Positions 23,501-34,620 of a stretch of DNA of 64,000 bases are shown here, in pieces. The notes under the pieces are model-generated. The model was not told where the DNA came from and did not search any database. It saw only the letters and a program-made list of their open reading frames with translations. Source of the stretch: Panicum virgatum (lineage: Eukaryota; Streptophyta; Magnoliopsida; Poales; Poaceae); assembly GCF_016808335.1 (NCBI RefSeq), contig NC_053142.1, positions 49,471,992 to 49,535,991 on the forward strand, given 5' to 3'. A program made the translations under genes and the position numbers. Each line of letters opens with the position of its first letter. Positions within the stretch are counted from its first letter, which is position 1.

Positions 23501-24861
23501 AGCTGAGGCCATAGTGGCAGCGGGCGGCGAGCTGACGGATGTGCGGGAGCTGCTTGCCAGGCTACAGATTGGGCACGCGGAGGCGAAGCGCCGGGCGGTG
23601 GACGGGTGGCTTGACGCTCTGCGCGAGAACGCGGAGAGCGTGCTGTCAGCGCTCGGCCACCCTGGTGCAGCTGCTCACGGCGACGGCGCCCAAGGTCAGG
23701 GAGAAGGCGGCGACTGTCCTCTGCTTGCTCGCCGAGTCCGGCATTCCGGAGGAGGAAGAAACACATGGGAGGAGCGGGGGCATAATTGTCATTTCTTGTT
23801 GCTCTACAATTAGATCAATTAAGATATTGCTGGTTGTGTCCTACGGCAAATGAATGAAGTTGAATGATGTCTTTCAGCAAAGGTCGGATTTTTTAGTGGT
23901 TTCTAGCAAAGTCCACATTCTAACGGTGTCCTACGGCAAATTTTGCCTAAATATTAACTTTGCTTTCCCACGCAATGGATCCAACAGAAAGAAAGACAGC
24001 ATGCTGCTATAAACCCAAAACGACATGAACCATTGTGATTGCGCCCGAGGTCCAGAGTCCAGACCTATATAGAAACTTGGCGGGGCTGTATGGCATGCGC
24101 TCCCCGGAGAATGCCGCGGAGTAGATCTCGTCGAGATCGCACGCGAGGCACGCGAGCTTGGTGGCGTCGGCCTCCGCGGCACGGTGTCTGACGGGCGTGC
24201 GGCGCGGGCAGAGGAACCGGTTGTGCCGATCGCCGAGGAAGTAGTTCCGGAGCGGGGGCGCGTGGAGGAGCGCCTGGAGCACGGAGTTCATGAAGCAGGT
24301 GTTGCCGAGGTTGTTGAGCCCGCGCAGCCCCGCCGGCGCGGCGGCGGACGCGGAGGTGGTGGGGTCCGCGGAGCTCATGAGCGCGAATTCGGCCGGATCT
24401 GGCGCCCATGCGCGGTAATCCACGCGCCGGCGCTTGCGCGGGGTCGGGGAGGGGGAGGTCGAGGAGGTGGAGGGGAGAAGCGAGGAGGATTGGGCGAGGA
24501 AGACGGCGTGGTCGAAATCGGGATCGTAGACCTGGTCCCCGCAGGCGGCGCAGAAGAGCTCTGCGCGGTCGACGTCAACGGCGATCTGGTGGCCGGGGCC
24601 CGCGGAGGCGGAGGCGTGGGAGGCCGCGTGGGAGGGGCAGAAGACGGCGGCGCAGGAGAGGCAGGCGTAGAGGCGGGGGGAGGGGGACGGGGACGCGGCG
24701 GCGCAGGGCGAGCAGCGCGGGAGCTCGCGCGGGTCCCGCCGGATCTCGGGGCGGCCGAGCGGGCGCACGCGGAGGCAGCGGCGGAGGAAGCGTAGCGGGC
24801 GCGAGGACAGGCGGTGCGCGGCGAGGTGCGGGCAGGGCGGCGGCGCCGACGGGGTGGACAT
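20546..24861 (-). CDS. UBP22: ubiquitin-specific protease, UBP22-type (SAGA deubiquitinase)
   Basis: Complete three-exon gene, 561 residues: exons 24065-24861, 21805-21929, 20546-21309, all GT-AG and in frame. The N-terminus carries a ZnF-UBP with Cys/His ligands near C50, C53, C67, C70, H78, H82, H91, C104 and C107. The USP Cys box [11 protein letters not shown] holds the catalytic Cys189. Exon 2 gives [21 protein letters not shown] and CERCGE are the structural zinc pairs. The His box GHYVTYL (His about 508) and CDDAW (Asp about 523) complete the active site. UBP22 removes ubiquitin from histone H2B in the SAGA module (known for Arabidopsis). Start chosen at [13 protein letters not shown]; an upstream in-frame Met at 24927 is possible. 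Intron 1 contains a Pack-MULE (22596-23947). Confidence 0.92.
22830..23100 (+). pseudogene. captured DUF295/F-box-like fragment
   Basis: Reads [18 protein letters not shown] then, after a frame change, [19 protein letters not shown] before a stop at about 23100. This resembles the beta-propeller-like DUF295 domain of grass F-box proteins. It is a transposon-borne fragment without an F-box or a complete domain. Confidence 0.55.
23424..23813 (+). pseudogene. captured ARM-repeat (U-box family-like) fragment
   Basis: Frames at 23424-23700 and 23653-23760 read [32 protein letters not shown] and, one frame over, [18 protein letters not shown]. This is the pattern of armadillo repeats in plant U-box/ARM proteins. 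A frameshift near 23660 splits it. It sits inside the Pack-MULE and is probably non-functional. Confidence 0.6.
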
Positions 24862-25463
24862 CGGGAGCGGAAGGGTAGTGGGTCGGTGGGGACGGCGGCG
24901 GGGGCGCGGGGCGGAGTGCGGCAGCACGTGGTGCAGTGCGGGGCGGGGGTGGAGGTGGCGGTGGCCGGTATATTGGTCATGGAGTCATGGGTAGGGGAAA
25001 GGCGGTTCAGGCGTTCAGGGGCACACTGCCCTGCCGGTTCATGATCTGAAGTTCTGAAACAGGCGATCAGGCTCTCACCAGGGTAGCAAATTTGCCACAC
25101 AGCACGTAACTGCAGATTCTACATCGAAAGTTGACACTGGGGACAACTGAAATGTGGATTTGATGAAACATGTAAACATTTTAACACAAACATTCCCGGA
25201 ACCGCACTTCGAACCCCCCCGAGAGGTCGAGAGCTCTTCCAGGAAATTCAGTCTAGAACACGGGTCACCAATACGACTAACTCCCCTGCATTATAGTAAT
25301 TTATTTATACATGAACCTCATTTGCGTCAATCTTATCCAGTTCTAACAGCAACCTAAAAGCAGTTAGCAGTGTGCTTTAGTAACTGATATGGATAGCACT
25401 GATAACTCAAGTAACTGAATAAGTACATTGCTTCGGTGAGTATCATTTTAAGGATCTTATGAC
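24862..25463. other. UBP22 5' flank / promoter region
   Basis: GC-rich to about 25000, then AT-rich. No gene is recognised and no clear TATA box is assigned. Confidence 0.5.
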
Positions 25464-25466
25464 TTA

Positions 25467-25919
25467 GACTATCTCCAACAGAGGACCTATCACCCAAACC
25501 CATATATATATGGGTCATGCATAGTGAATTTGGGGGAAAATGGGCCTCCAACAGAGGACCCAAACTAAAGACCCATTTTGGGTCCGATGGTGTTGGCAAC
25601 CCAAAAATAGCTCTCTCTCTCCTCGACCCATCTTCTGTGCCAACCGTTCCCTTCATGGAGAGGGGAAAAAAAGGAGCCGCCGCTGCCGTCGCTTGTTCGC
25701 GCTGCCGCTTGTCCCGCTGCCGCTTGTCCGCGCCGTCGCCGTTCCCCAGGCCGCCGGGGTTGAGCTCCCCCATGGCGCCGGGGCCGAGCTCCCCCATGGA
25801 GGAGAGAATTTTGCGTTCGCTGTTGGAGATGCTGAGACTTTGCGGTGGAACCCATTTACTGTGTATGACCTAAAATATGGAGTGGGTCTCGTTTTTGTGT
25901 CTTCATTGTTGGAGATAGC
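25467..25919. mobile_element. Harbinger/Tourist-type MITE-like element
   Basis: Ends GACTATCTCCAACA and TGTTGGAGATAGCC form a 14-bp inverted repeat with one mismatch. They are flanked by TTA on both sides (25464-25466, 25920-25922), the usual PIF/Harbinger target duplication. The 453-bp body has a GC-rich middle with no transposase and an internal echo of the terminal motif (CTCCAACAGAGGACCCAAA). Confidence 0.62.
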
Positions 25920-26054
25920 CTTATGAGCAGGGAAATGACATAGGCATTGGCCGCACCTATTTGCTATGTCTAATTATTTTCGTCAGAACCTGAACTTAAA
26001 CATTTTTTCAGAAGAGTAGGTACACGCCCTGTCCCATCTCTGTTGCTGCTACAT

Positions 26055-27663
26055 CTACTCAGGCGGATTAACATACGCCAGAATGCCATAAACGGTCTGC
26101 ACGATTGTGCAGACGAGGACAATGACCGTCGCAAATGCACCCACAGCCACCCAAGGGTTGCTGAAGTGATTCAGCCACAGCCATGCCATCCACCGGTTGA
26201 TGCGACTTTGATAGTGAGCTTCCATTGTCTGGCACAAAGATTTCAAGTAGTAATTACCATTGAAATCGAAGACCACATCTTTACTGAGCAAGGTAAAGAG
26301 ATCAGACACCCTTTCATCACTCTCAAAGTGGTGCACAATAATTTCCCTCTGAGCAAGCAGTGTCACATCTTCTGGCATGCTTATAAGCTGGGACAAGAAA
26401 ACTATATATGCAGTGAAATCGTCTCCAAATTGAGGACAGGTTTGCTCAAAGGCTATGAGATTCCTGAAAAGAGTTGCTGAAAATTCATCAATCACAAGAC
26501 AAGGAAGTTCCATTGCACTATTGTGAAAACGAATGTCAAGTAGAGTATGAGGATAAAGTTTATCATAATCTCTCTTCTTAAACTTCACTCCAGCTTCTAA
26601 ATATTGTGCAGCTCGGCGCCAGCGGTTCAGCTGCTGACCTGCTTGCAGGAAATCTATCTCCGAGTTCAATGATGTTCCCTGTTCACGGTCTTCTGGACGT
26701 TGGTTAAACTTTAGATATTTGCGCCCAAAACTAAGAAACCTGTTAATGTATCGAATTGGAAACTGATAGTCATGGTCATCCTCTGGCTTTTGGGTGGGTC
26801 TGAACTCTGAAGTAAGTGTGACACAAATGAAGCAAATGGTGGAAATCTTTTGGTCTTTGAGATTCAGTGATTGCTTTTGGATACCATCGCAAAGCAACTT
26901 CAACATATTGTGCGAGTTCATCTGTGAAAGGCACTTCTAGCACCCGGTTACCAGCAACTAGCTCAAATATTTTCTTCAGAATGAAAACGGGGATTTGGTT
27001 TTCCAACAAGAGAAGGTCATGATTGATAAATCTACTAAACCAATATCCTGAATGGTTATAGGGCTGCTCACTGCTTTTGTCGTCCTGTATATCAGTTTGG
27101 TTACATCCCAGCCATGCAAACTCGTTCCCTGAATTTGCTGCCTTATTGCTTACTTGCTCCTCAACACTTTGACCCTCTGCATGATCTAATTTAATTTCCT
27201 GAAGATCAGTGTTCTTACTGAATACTTGTTGGAAAATTCCTCTCAAACCCCCGAGAGCTACTAAAATAAAGCATCCATCGAGTAAGAGCATCAGCAGAAA
27301 TTTCTCATCATCCATTTCAATATTTTCAGAATAACAACTTCTTGCCTGCCTTAGTAGCTCACCAACAGCCACGAGGTAATCCTGCAAGCTCCGCGCTGAG
27401 TTTATTTTAAGGATCATATCAAGATAACCCCATTTTTCTTTTTCCATAGATTCTAAGGCAGTGGCTCCATGGTGGTAGGGACCAATTGATAGCATGCAAG
27501 GCTCATAAAAAAGCCTATCAATTTCACGGATATGTTGAGGTACTTTGTAGATAATGCATGAGGTTGTTCCATTATCAAGGTTTTCACCGAGTGACCAATA
27601 ATAGTCAAGTTCCCGTGCCATGGATTTTGCCAGTTCAACGAGGTTAGCAGATTTGTGCTTCAT
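26055..27663 (-). pseudogene. DUF247 gene 1, frameshifted by a 7-bp duplication
   Basis: DUF247 proteins are plant membrane-anchored proteins; in grasses, members sit at the S and Z self-incompatibility loci (established). Starts MKHKSANLVELAK at 27663. The N-terminal part has IIYKVPQHIREIDRLF and EPCMLSIGPYHHG; the middle has LLLLENQIPVFILKKIF. The C-terminal part has AMELPCLVIDEFSATLFRNL, MAWLWLNHFSNPW and a final membrane helix (VAVGAFATVIVLVCTIVQTV). The two halves lie in different frames. At 26799-26812 a tandem 7-bp repeat (TCTGAAC/TCTGAAG on +) shifts the frame after LCHTYF, ending the product after about 295 residues. Apart from this the two parts add up to about 533 residues, normal for the family, in one exon. 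It could be a recent null allele or a sequencing error. Confidence 0.85.
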
Positions 27664-28514
27664 TAGGTCAACACGAGATATATATCATTCCTTACCCAGT
27701 TATAAGGATATTAGTCAACCATGTTGATAGATTTGTGCTTGCTTATACGAACTGAGACACACGTCTTTCCCAAGCATGGTTATCATCCATTGGCAAGTGT
27801 CTGAAAAACATGAAACACTAATAATGTTTGGAAAGTATGATTCAAGTGAAATATATAGAACAGAACCTTGAATTATCTACCTGATGAAAACCATATCAAG
27901 ATAGAGAAGTTGGAGACAAAGGAAAGGTTAGATTCTGTATAGTGATTATTAATTAGTAATTATTAATGGGACATCCGAGGTCCAGGTAAGCCGGTAAGAT
28001 CTGAAACAGATAAGGTTCTTCCTTTGCCGCGGCTCGGGTTATATTGACAACGCAGCAAAAAAATTGGGGAATGACAATTCATGGAGGGAGAGCGACTACC
28101 TACTAACAAGTTGACACAAAAATATGAATGGGTTTAGAAATTTGAGATCAAGGAGAACTGAAGAGACAAGAGGACAAACCTGTTCTTCCTGGGGATCCTG
28201 AGAGACGACGAGAACTGGCAATCTAGATGCCAGAGGCCCGCCTGCGGTCCTGGCTCTCTCCGTCGGAGAGGCAGGCGTCGGAAAGAGGAGCGTCGTGACG
28301 GGATCGGGATCAGCCGCGGGCGCGAGTGGCAAAGAGACGGATATCTACCATATTATCTATTCCTGTATACCACTTCTCTACCCTCGCGCGGCCACGTCAT
28401 CAGCAAAAAAAACTGCCCGTCCGATCTTACATCTAAACGCTAGCTGCGGTTGCTTGGATCAGCTTCCCCCCGAAGCGGGATCCTGGTGGATGGCTGTAAG
28501 CATCCACCAGATGG
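27664..28514. other. 5' flank of DUF247 gene 1
   Basis: Non-coding; GC-rich around 28200-28330 and otherwise mixed. It is likely promoter and 5' UTR for the minus-strand DUF247 gene. No defined element was seen. Confidence 0.45.
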
Positions 28515-28522
28515 GTGTAGAG

Positions 28523-29412
28523 TCGCGTTGCCGTTGGGGAAGGTACGGGGAACCCGGCACTTATCCACACCCATACCCAGAATTCAATTGCCCATTCTAT
28601 ACTCTTCCCAAATTTATCCACACCCATTTATCCATACCCATTGGATAATGGATAATTAATTGGGTAAAAATTAAAACCTCAAACACATCCTTGCACTTTT
28701 ATGAACTCTCTATACAGAATGCCGAATAAGAATTGAGATCAATTAATAGCCAAATATGCACAAGCTCAAGAGGAATTGAAGAACGGACATCATGAGACAA
28801 ATCGAATTGCAAAATAGATCTTGAAAAAAAGAAAAAGAAAAGGAAAAAAAATGAAGAAGCTTGCATCTGACGGATAAGTACCAGATCGAAGATTCAAGTG
28901 GGAGGTGGGCTGCTGAGCATCCGTTACCGCTGCCTTGCATCTGACGATCAGTACAAATTACCAAATCGAAGAAGCTCGTCGTCGCTGGTTGCTTCTCGGC
29001 CGTCATCGTTTCTTCTCATCCTTCCATCCACTCGAGCCGCCTAGGGTTTCTTCCAGCGCGCAGAATGATGCTTGCAGAGGCATCCTAGCAGTGCGCGAGA
29101 TCATGATGTGGCGGGATTTTGCTTGCTTGCACAGGTGCGCACATGACGAGTGATGCAGAGAAGAATAGCTGATTAATTAGGCGAGCGCGGACGAACTGCA
29201 CAGAAGACATGAAACTCTTGTCCAGAAACTGACGAGTTGAAGGGGATGAAGCTACGGGCAGACATGGGGATACCCTCCCCATACCCAATCTCTTACGGGT
29301 ATACCCATCCCCTACCCATATACGAATGGGTAAAGTATTTAGCATCCACACCCTCCTCATTTCATCGGGTGTGGATTTGGGGAACGGGGATGGGTATCCA
29401 ACGGCAACGCGA
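28523..29412. mobile_element. non-autonomous hAT element, copy 1
   Basis: A 15-bp perfect terminal inverted repeat TCGCGTTGCCGTTGG is flanked by a perfect 8-bp target duplication GTGTAGAG (28515-28522, 29413-29420), as expected for hAT. Subterminal parts are rich in TATCCA/ACCCAT motifs. No transposase. A related copy with its own 8-bp duplication lies at 49399-50216. Confidence 0.8.
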
Positions 29413-29420
29413 GTGTAGAG

Positions 29421-30527
29421 GCCGGATGTTTTATTCTTAATCTAAAAAAAATCCTGCTTCTGCCCTCTCTCCACGCCCGCCAGCAGGGAGGGGCGGGCTA
29501 TGAACGACGCGGCGGAGCGCCGTTCGTGGCAGTAAGGGAGGACGAGGCGGACCAGGCGGCGGCGACGACGCGGCGGAGCGCCGTTCGTGGCAGTGCGGTG
29601 TGGGACGATGAGGTGGACCAGGCAGTGGCGACGACGCGGCGGAGCGGCGGCGGAGCACCGTTCGTGGCCTCGTGGGTGCGGGAGGACGAGGTGGAGGCCA
29701 GGAGCCCAGGAGGGAGGAGGGGGGCTGTGAGTGCGGCGGGGGTGGGACGACGCCACGACAGGGTGGCCGGGTGGGGAATCGGCGGGGTAGGGAATAGGGT
29801 TAGGGTTAGGAGCGCTGTGGGGAATTTTTGTGGAGGAGGGTAGAATTTTGTGGGCTGGGCTGGGGAGGGGAGCTGGTGCACCGGGCCGCTTATCGGGCCG
29901 ACCGCTGGGACCGTGCCGTGCCGTGCCGGCCCACGTGCCTGGGGTGCGGCCCAGGCATGGCCTGCTCCCTCGGGCCGTGCCAGCCCGGGCCCGTAGGTCA
30001 CCGGGCCGGGCCGTGCTTGGGCCGGGCTAAAAAAACAGGCCTCGGGCTGCATGGCCATATATACCTGTAGACCATCCTAGAGGGCTCACTTGATGCGCGT
30101 TGTCTGTAACAAACATTTCTAACTTAATTACAATGATGCACAAATCTTTTGCCTATTCAAGAAAAAAATATTGGAAACATTCCTATAATTTTTCCCATTA
30201 TTTTCATGTAACTTAACTATCTAGAAAACAATGAAAAGATTATTGCAACACTATGTCACTATGTATATGTTGGTTTCATGGGTGCACGCAAAATCTTTTT
30301 TTATATTTCTCTATTGCAAAGGAGAAGTATTATAATCTATGGATATGGAATCTTATACTGTTCGTGCGATGCACATGTATCTGTACTTTATGTTAAGCAA
30401 TATGGGCATTTTTTTCTTCACTATTAACTTAGGGATACTAGGCTTGTTTGAATCAAAGGTTTTTCATAGGAATTTTGAAGGTTTCCATTCCTTTGGAAAG
30501 GAATTATGTGACTGCATTTGAAATATA
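29421..30527. repeat. GC-rich minisatellite-like block and flanks
   Basis: About 29504-29690 holds roughly three imperfect copies (period about 62-66 bp) of a unit containing GACGCGGCGGAGC-GCCGTTCGTGGC. From 29880 to 30050 the DNA is packed with GGGCCG/CGTGCC motifs, typical of subterminal transposon sequence, but I could not find the ends. 30060-30527 is AT-rich with no gene. Confidence 0.5.
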
Positions 30528-30849
30528 GGTCTTGTTTGGTTTCTCCGTGCTACTTCCTAGCACGAATTTCTTTTGCATGTATAGAGTACTAAATGGAGTT
30601 TATTTGTAAAACCTCTTTAGGGGGTGTAACTTTTCGTGACGAATCTAATGACGGTAATTAATCGATGATTGGCTACAGTGATGCTACAGTAACCATCCTC
30701 ATATCACGCGGTCAAAGGTCTCATTAGATTCTTCAAGATTCCTAGCGCAGGGGTTATGAAGTTAGTTTTGTAAACTGTCATTATTTAGTACTCCTAATTA
30801 TTGATCAAAGTTGCTACAATTATTAACGTAGCACTAAGCAAATAGGGCC
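30528..30849. mobile_element. MITE, copy A
   Basis: Ends GGTCTTGTTTGGTT and AGCAAATAGGGCC form an imperfect inverted repeat. The interior carries GACGAATCTAATGA and GGCTACAGTGATGCTACAGTA, found in a very common grass MITE family. No coding capacity. An inverted relative lies at 31013-31334. Confidence 0.65.
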
Positions 30850-31012
30850 ATCAGATTTCCATTCATGCGGAAAGAGAACTCACTTCAGATGGCAAATACT
30901 CCTCCAAGTCGGCATAGGAGGCTCAGTTTCTTGGAGCGCACTGAGTTGGGACTTGGGCAGGGCACGGCTTTCTCGTGCCTCGTGCCGTGTCGGGTCTAGA
31001 TTTTTATGTATC

Positions 31013-31334
31013 GACTCTATTTGGTTTAATAGCACTAAGTTATTGTAGCAAATTTTGACCATCAATTAAGAATATTAAATAAAAGCATTCTACAAAACTA
31101 ACTCTATAACTACTGAGCTACTCAGCGAGATGAATCTAATGAGACCTTTAACCCCGTAGATAGTGGTACTGTAGCATTATTGTAGCAAATTATGAATTAA
31201 TTAGGTTCATTAGATTTGTCACGCAAAGTTGCATCCATATGTGAAAAGATTTTGCAAATAAACTTCGTTTAGTACTTTATGCATGCAAGATTCCCTTTTA
31301 GCGCTAGGTATGCTATGGTGAACCAAACAAGGCC
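31013..31334. mobile_element. MITE, copy B (inverted relative of copy A)
   Basis: Starts GACTCTATTTGGTTTAATAGC and ends GTGAACCAAACAAGGCC. Interior motifs match copy A in reverse (GATGAATCTAATGAGACC, GTACTGTAGCAT). The 160 bp between the two copies (30850-31012) repeats the CGTGCCGTG-type motif seen near 29900. Confidence 0.62.
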
Positions 31335-32376
31335 ATCGTGTTGTGCTGTGCTGGCACGGCAAGTCTTTTTATCAAGCTCAAGCATGGTCCACGACACGCG
31401 GGCACAACCAAAAAAGAAAAAAAACGAAAATACAAAGAAAAAGTGAGCGTTGCAATTGCCATTATCAATGCCACCTGGCCCACCTTGACCGCTCCAATAG
31501 AAATAATGGGCTATATTGCAGGCCATAGTGGTATTATCAGTGGTTGGATTCTGCTAAATACTATATCCCCCTATTTGACAAGACTACGAACGATCAATAC
31601 AAGGTTTTGACGCGCCACAATGGTCACAATTTTGTGCATATAGCACAAAAAAAGGTCAATACATTGTGGTCGTACCTTAGGTTTACAATCTTTATTAAGA
31701 TTTTACGGAGATTTAGCAGTAAAAGTATGAATACTGCTACCTTTTGAAAGAAAAGAATGTGAAAATACCACGGGGCTTGGTGGGGTATGCGATGGAAGCG
31801 CACCTCTCTGTCCGCTTCTCCCCGCCACCAATATTCGCGCGCGCTCTTAGATCCGCCGATCGCCAGAATGGCGGCAGCAGTACTTGTTCTGGCGGCAGCA
31901 GTACTTGTTCCTTCGACAAAGTATCAATTGTGCCGTCGTCGAGATCGTAAAATAAAGGTGCATGTCATTTACTGAAGAAAGTGATCTCAGATCTGAAAAG
32001 TATACTTCTCAAATCAACTGCCTGTAAGTTACAGCTGCCTGGAGATCTATGCTGTTACTTCGTTGTGTTCATTGGTGCTGCGTTAGTACTCCTAAAATTT
32101 GAGATCGTACAGCGTTATTAGTTCTGCATGCAGTATTATTGTTTTCTCACTCCATTACCTCAAGGACACTGAATGATCCTAAATTGAAAATTCCATCCTT
32201 CTTTAAAACGATAGGAACCAGGAACCCCTATATTACCACCCCATTTTCATGTGATGAGAAAAATTATATTCCCTGTGGTATTTCTTTTTCTGAACTATAT
32301 TTCCATGACGTTTCCTTTTGTCTTAAACACTTTTGTTGGCTCAGAGAAAGTTTACTGTACTTTCTGACAGAAGTGA
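31335..32376. other. 5' flank of DUF247 gene 2
   Basis: No recognisable gene. At about 31868-31915 a 21-bp tandem duplication (TGGCGGCAGCAGTACTTGTTC twice) lies in a 36-codon frame beginning MAAAVLVLAAAVLVP. This might be a 5' leader exon or nothing. Confidence 0.4.
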
Positions 32377-34074
32377 ATGATGACTCCGACCCCTAGCACT
32401 TCAGTTACTTGTGTAGACATAGAGAAGATGACTAGTTTCATCATGAAAGAGATAGATAACTACTGGCAACTGAATGCATGCACTGACAAGGGAGCTTGGA
32501 TAATTCATAAAGTACCGCAACATATCCGTGGCATTGACAACAACTGTTACGAGCCTGTTGTTCTCTCTATCGGTCCATATCACAATCAACAACAAGCTTT
32601 GTTACCCATGGAAAAGGAAAAGTGGAAATGTCTGGATTTCATCCTCAAAGTGAATTGCAAAAGATCTTTGCTGGACTATATCAAAATTGTGTTTGGAATG
32701 GAATCCCAAGTAAGGAAATGTTACTCTGCAGATACAAAGCTAACGAGGAAGCAGTTTGTGCAGATGCTCTTACTTGATGCATGCTTCATTCTAGTGAAAG
32801 TTGATGGAACCATTCAGAGGGTAGTGCGTAACACGAAGCTTCATGAGAGGGACCCGACACAAGCTTAAGAAACAATTGATATATCTTTAGCAGAAGAATC
32901 TGGAGAAAATCTGGGCCAGACCGACAGTGAGATAATTCATGATAGAAGTACCCATGAGGAAAATAGGAAGGGGGGTGAGCATTTGCTATATATCGAGTGG
33001 ATCCAAGCTACAAGGATTCAAGTCACATGCTATCACATGAAACGCCAGGTCGTCAAAATCCTCAACACATGAATAATGATAATACGGTTGGAGATTGGTA
33101 CAGCAACGCTGCTTGGCATGACTTGTTTTTGCTAGAGAACCAAATTCCTCTTTTCGTCATCAGCAGTGTATTCAAATTGGCCGTAGGAGAAAGCATGGAA
33201 AGTACAACTGTTGCAATTCAGATTGCTGAATGTGTAGATGATATCTTACGGCAGTTTCCAAAGGCAGCGCGAGAGCCTAAGAGACTGGAGGATTTTCACC
33301 ATCTACTTATGTCACATGTACTTCAAACCAAGCCGGAAAATGGAGGAAATTCAGCAATCTCCACCAAGGCCCAGGTACTTCCACCTTCTTCATTTGGGAC
33401 AAAAAAAATTTCCGTGCTGCTACCATCCAACCGAAAGTCCACAGAACATGTTACCGACACGGCAAATAGACTGTTTTCAAGGTGAGCGGTTGCCAAGCCT
33501 ATGGCGCCAAGCAACACATTACCACAAAGCAGGAGTGCAACTTAAGAGAAGATATTACAACAACAATGATAGACACTCACTTTTAGACATAAGGTTCAGC
33601 CGCGGAGTGGTAGAATTTCCATGTTTTCCAATTGATGAGAACACCGAATCATTATTCAAGAATTTAATTGCTTTTGAACAAGCTGACCCACGGTTTGGGG
33701 ATGATGTTACTGCATATATTGCTTTTATGTCTCATCTGCTTACCTCGCCTGACGATGCAACATTATTAGTTCAGGAAGGGATTATTGTGCATATGCTTGA
33801 CAGTGATGATGATATTTCAGCTCTGTTCACCAGACTTACAAAACAAATTACCTTTGATTCTGAGAGCAACTACTACTTGAAACCTCTATGCCTAGTACTG
33901 GAGGCTCACTACCAGAGTAAGATGAATAGATGGATGGCGTGGCTATGGCTCAATCACTTCAGCAATCCATGGTTGGCGCTTGCAGTATTAGCTGCAGTAA
34001 TAATGCTTTTATGTACCGTGATCCAGACCTACTTCACAGTTTTGGCATATGTACAACTACCTGGTCAACCGTGA
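32377..34074 (+). pseudogene. DUF247 gene 2, multiply broken
   Basis: Same family as the gene at 26055-27663 and divergent from it. The N-terminal segment (from MMTPTPSTSVTCVD) has IIHKVPQHIRGIDNN and LSIGPYHNQQQALLPMEKEKW. It stops at TAA 32866-32868. The next segment is in another frame (about 32997-33485: WHDLFLLENQIPLFVISS, LEDFHHLL). The frame changes again around 33300-33490, and the C-terminal part reads LLDIRFSRGVVEFPCFPIDE, MAWLWLNHFSNPW and a membrane helix (LAVLAAVIMLLCTVIQTYF). Total span fits a full-length gene of about 540 residues. An intron could hide the first two lesions but not those near 33300-33490, so a pseudogene is most likely. Confidence 0.85.
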
Positions 34075-34490
34075 AACTATAATTCGCGAGAGTAATAAAA
34101 TTTGATCTTCATCAAGGTGTATATATCAAACTATCTTGTTGCAGAATACATCTCAAATGCCCAATTTTGCCCCCATTTCGTGATGAAACATTAATCTGAC
34201 TGCATGTTCAATTTCAGACAGAAATTTCGAAGGTTGCCCTTTTTCCAAACAATAATACAAACCCAGCATTGCCAATTTAAAAGAAAAGCATGTATTGTAA
34301 TGGTATGCTGATTGAAATATTGCCAGCACATCTTAGGTTGATGTTTAATATTTGTTTGGATGGACTTCAATTGCTCATAAACTTATGGTGAAGTTAAAAT
34401 GGCTTCTTCATTCAGGTATGTATAATAATGGTGAAGTTTCTATACGTCTCGTTGCCAGCTTCTTAACTGCTTGCTGGGTTAACATCTCAT
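34075..34490. other. 3' flank of DUF247 gene 2
   Basis: AT-rich with no coding signal. It continues, across the LINE insertion, at 42514. Confidence 0.5.
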
Positions 34491-34620
34491 TTAAGCAACT
34501 TTCATTTTTTTTTCGCGACCGTGCCTGAGCACGTTTTTTCATTAAGAAGAGAAGAAAACATAGTACAAAAGACGGGTTGGTTTCGGAAATGAAACCAGCC
34601 CATGTCACCAAGCTAGACGA

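Larger units (their letters stand above)
22596..23947 (+). mobile_element. Pack-MULE with two captured gene fragments
   Basis: About 170-bp terminal inverted repeats begin GGCAAAATTTGC (22596-22765 and 23780-23947). They are flanked by a perfect 9-bp target duplication TAAATATTA (22587-22595 and 23948-23956), diagnostic of Mutator-like elements. The GC-rich interior has no transposase but holds pieces of two unrelated genes on the + strand. At about 22830-23100 there is a DUF295/F-box-like fragment ([18 protein letters not shown]), and at about 23530-23755 an ARM-repeat/U-box-like fragment ([38 protein letters not shown]). Both are frameshifted. It lies antisense in UBP22 intron 1. Confidence 0.88.

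Noticed and set aside
24184..24878. Arg/Gly-rich frames antisense to UBP22 exon 1
   Set aside because: Composition artefacts opposite a real exon with ZnF-UBP and Cys-box motifs.
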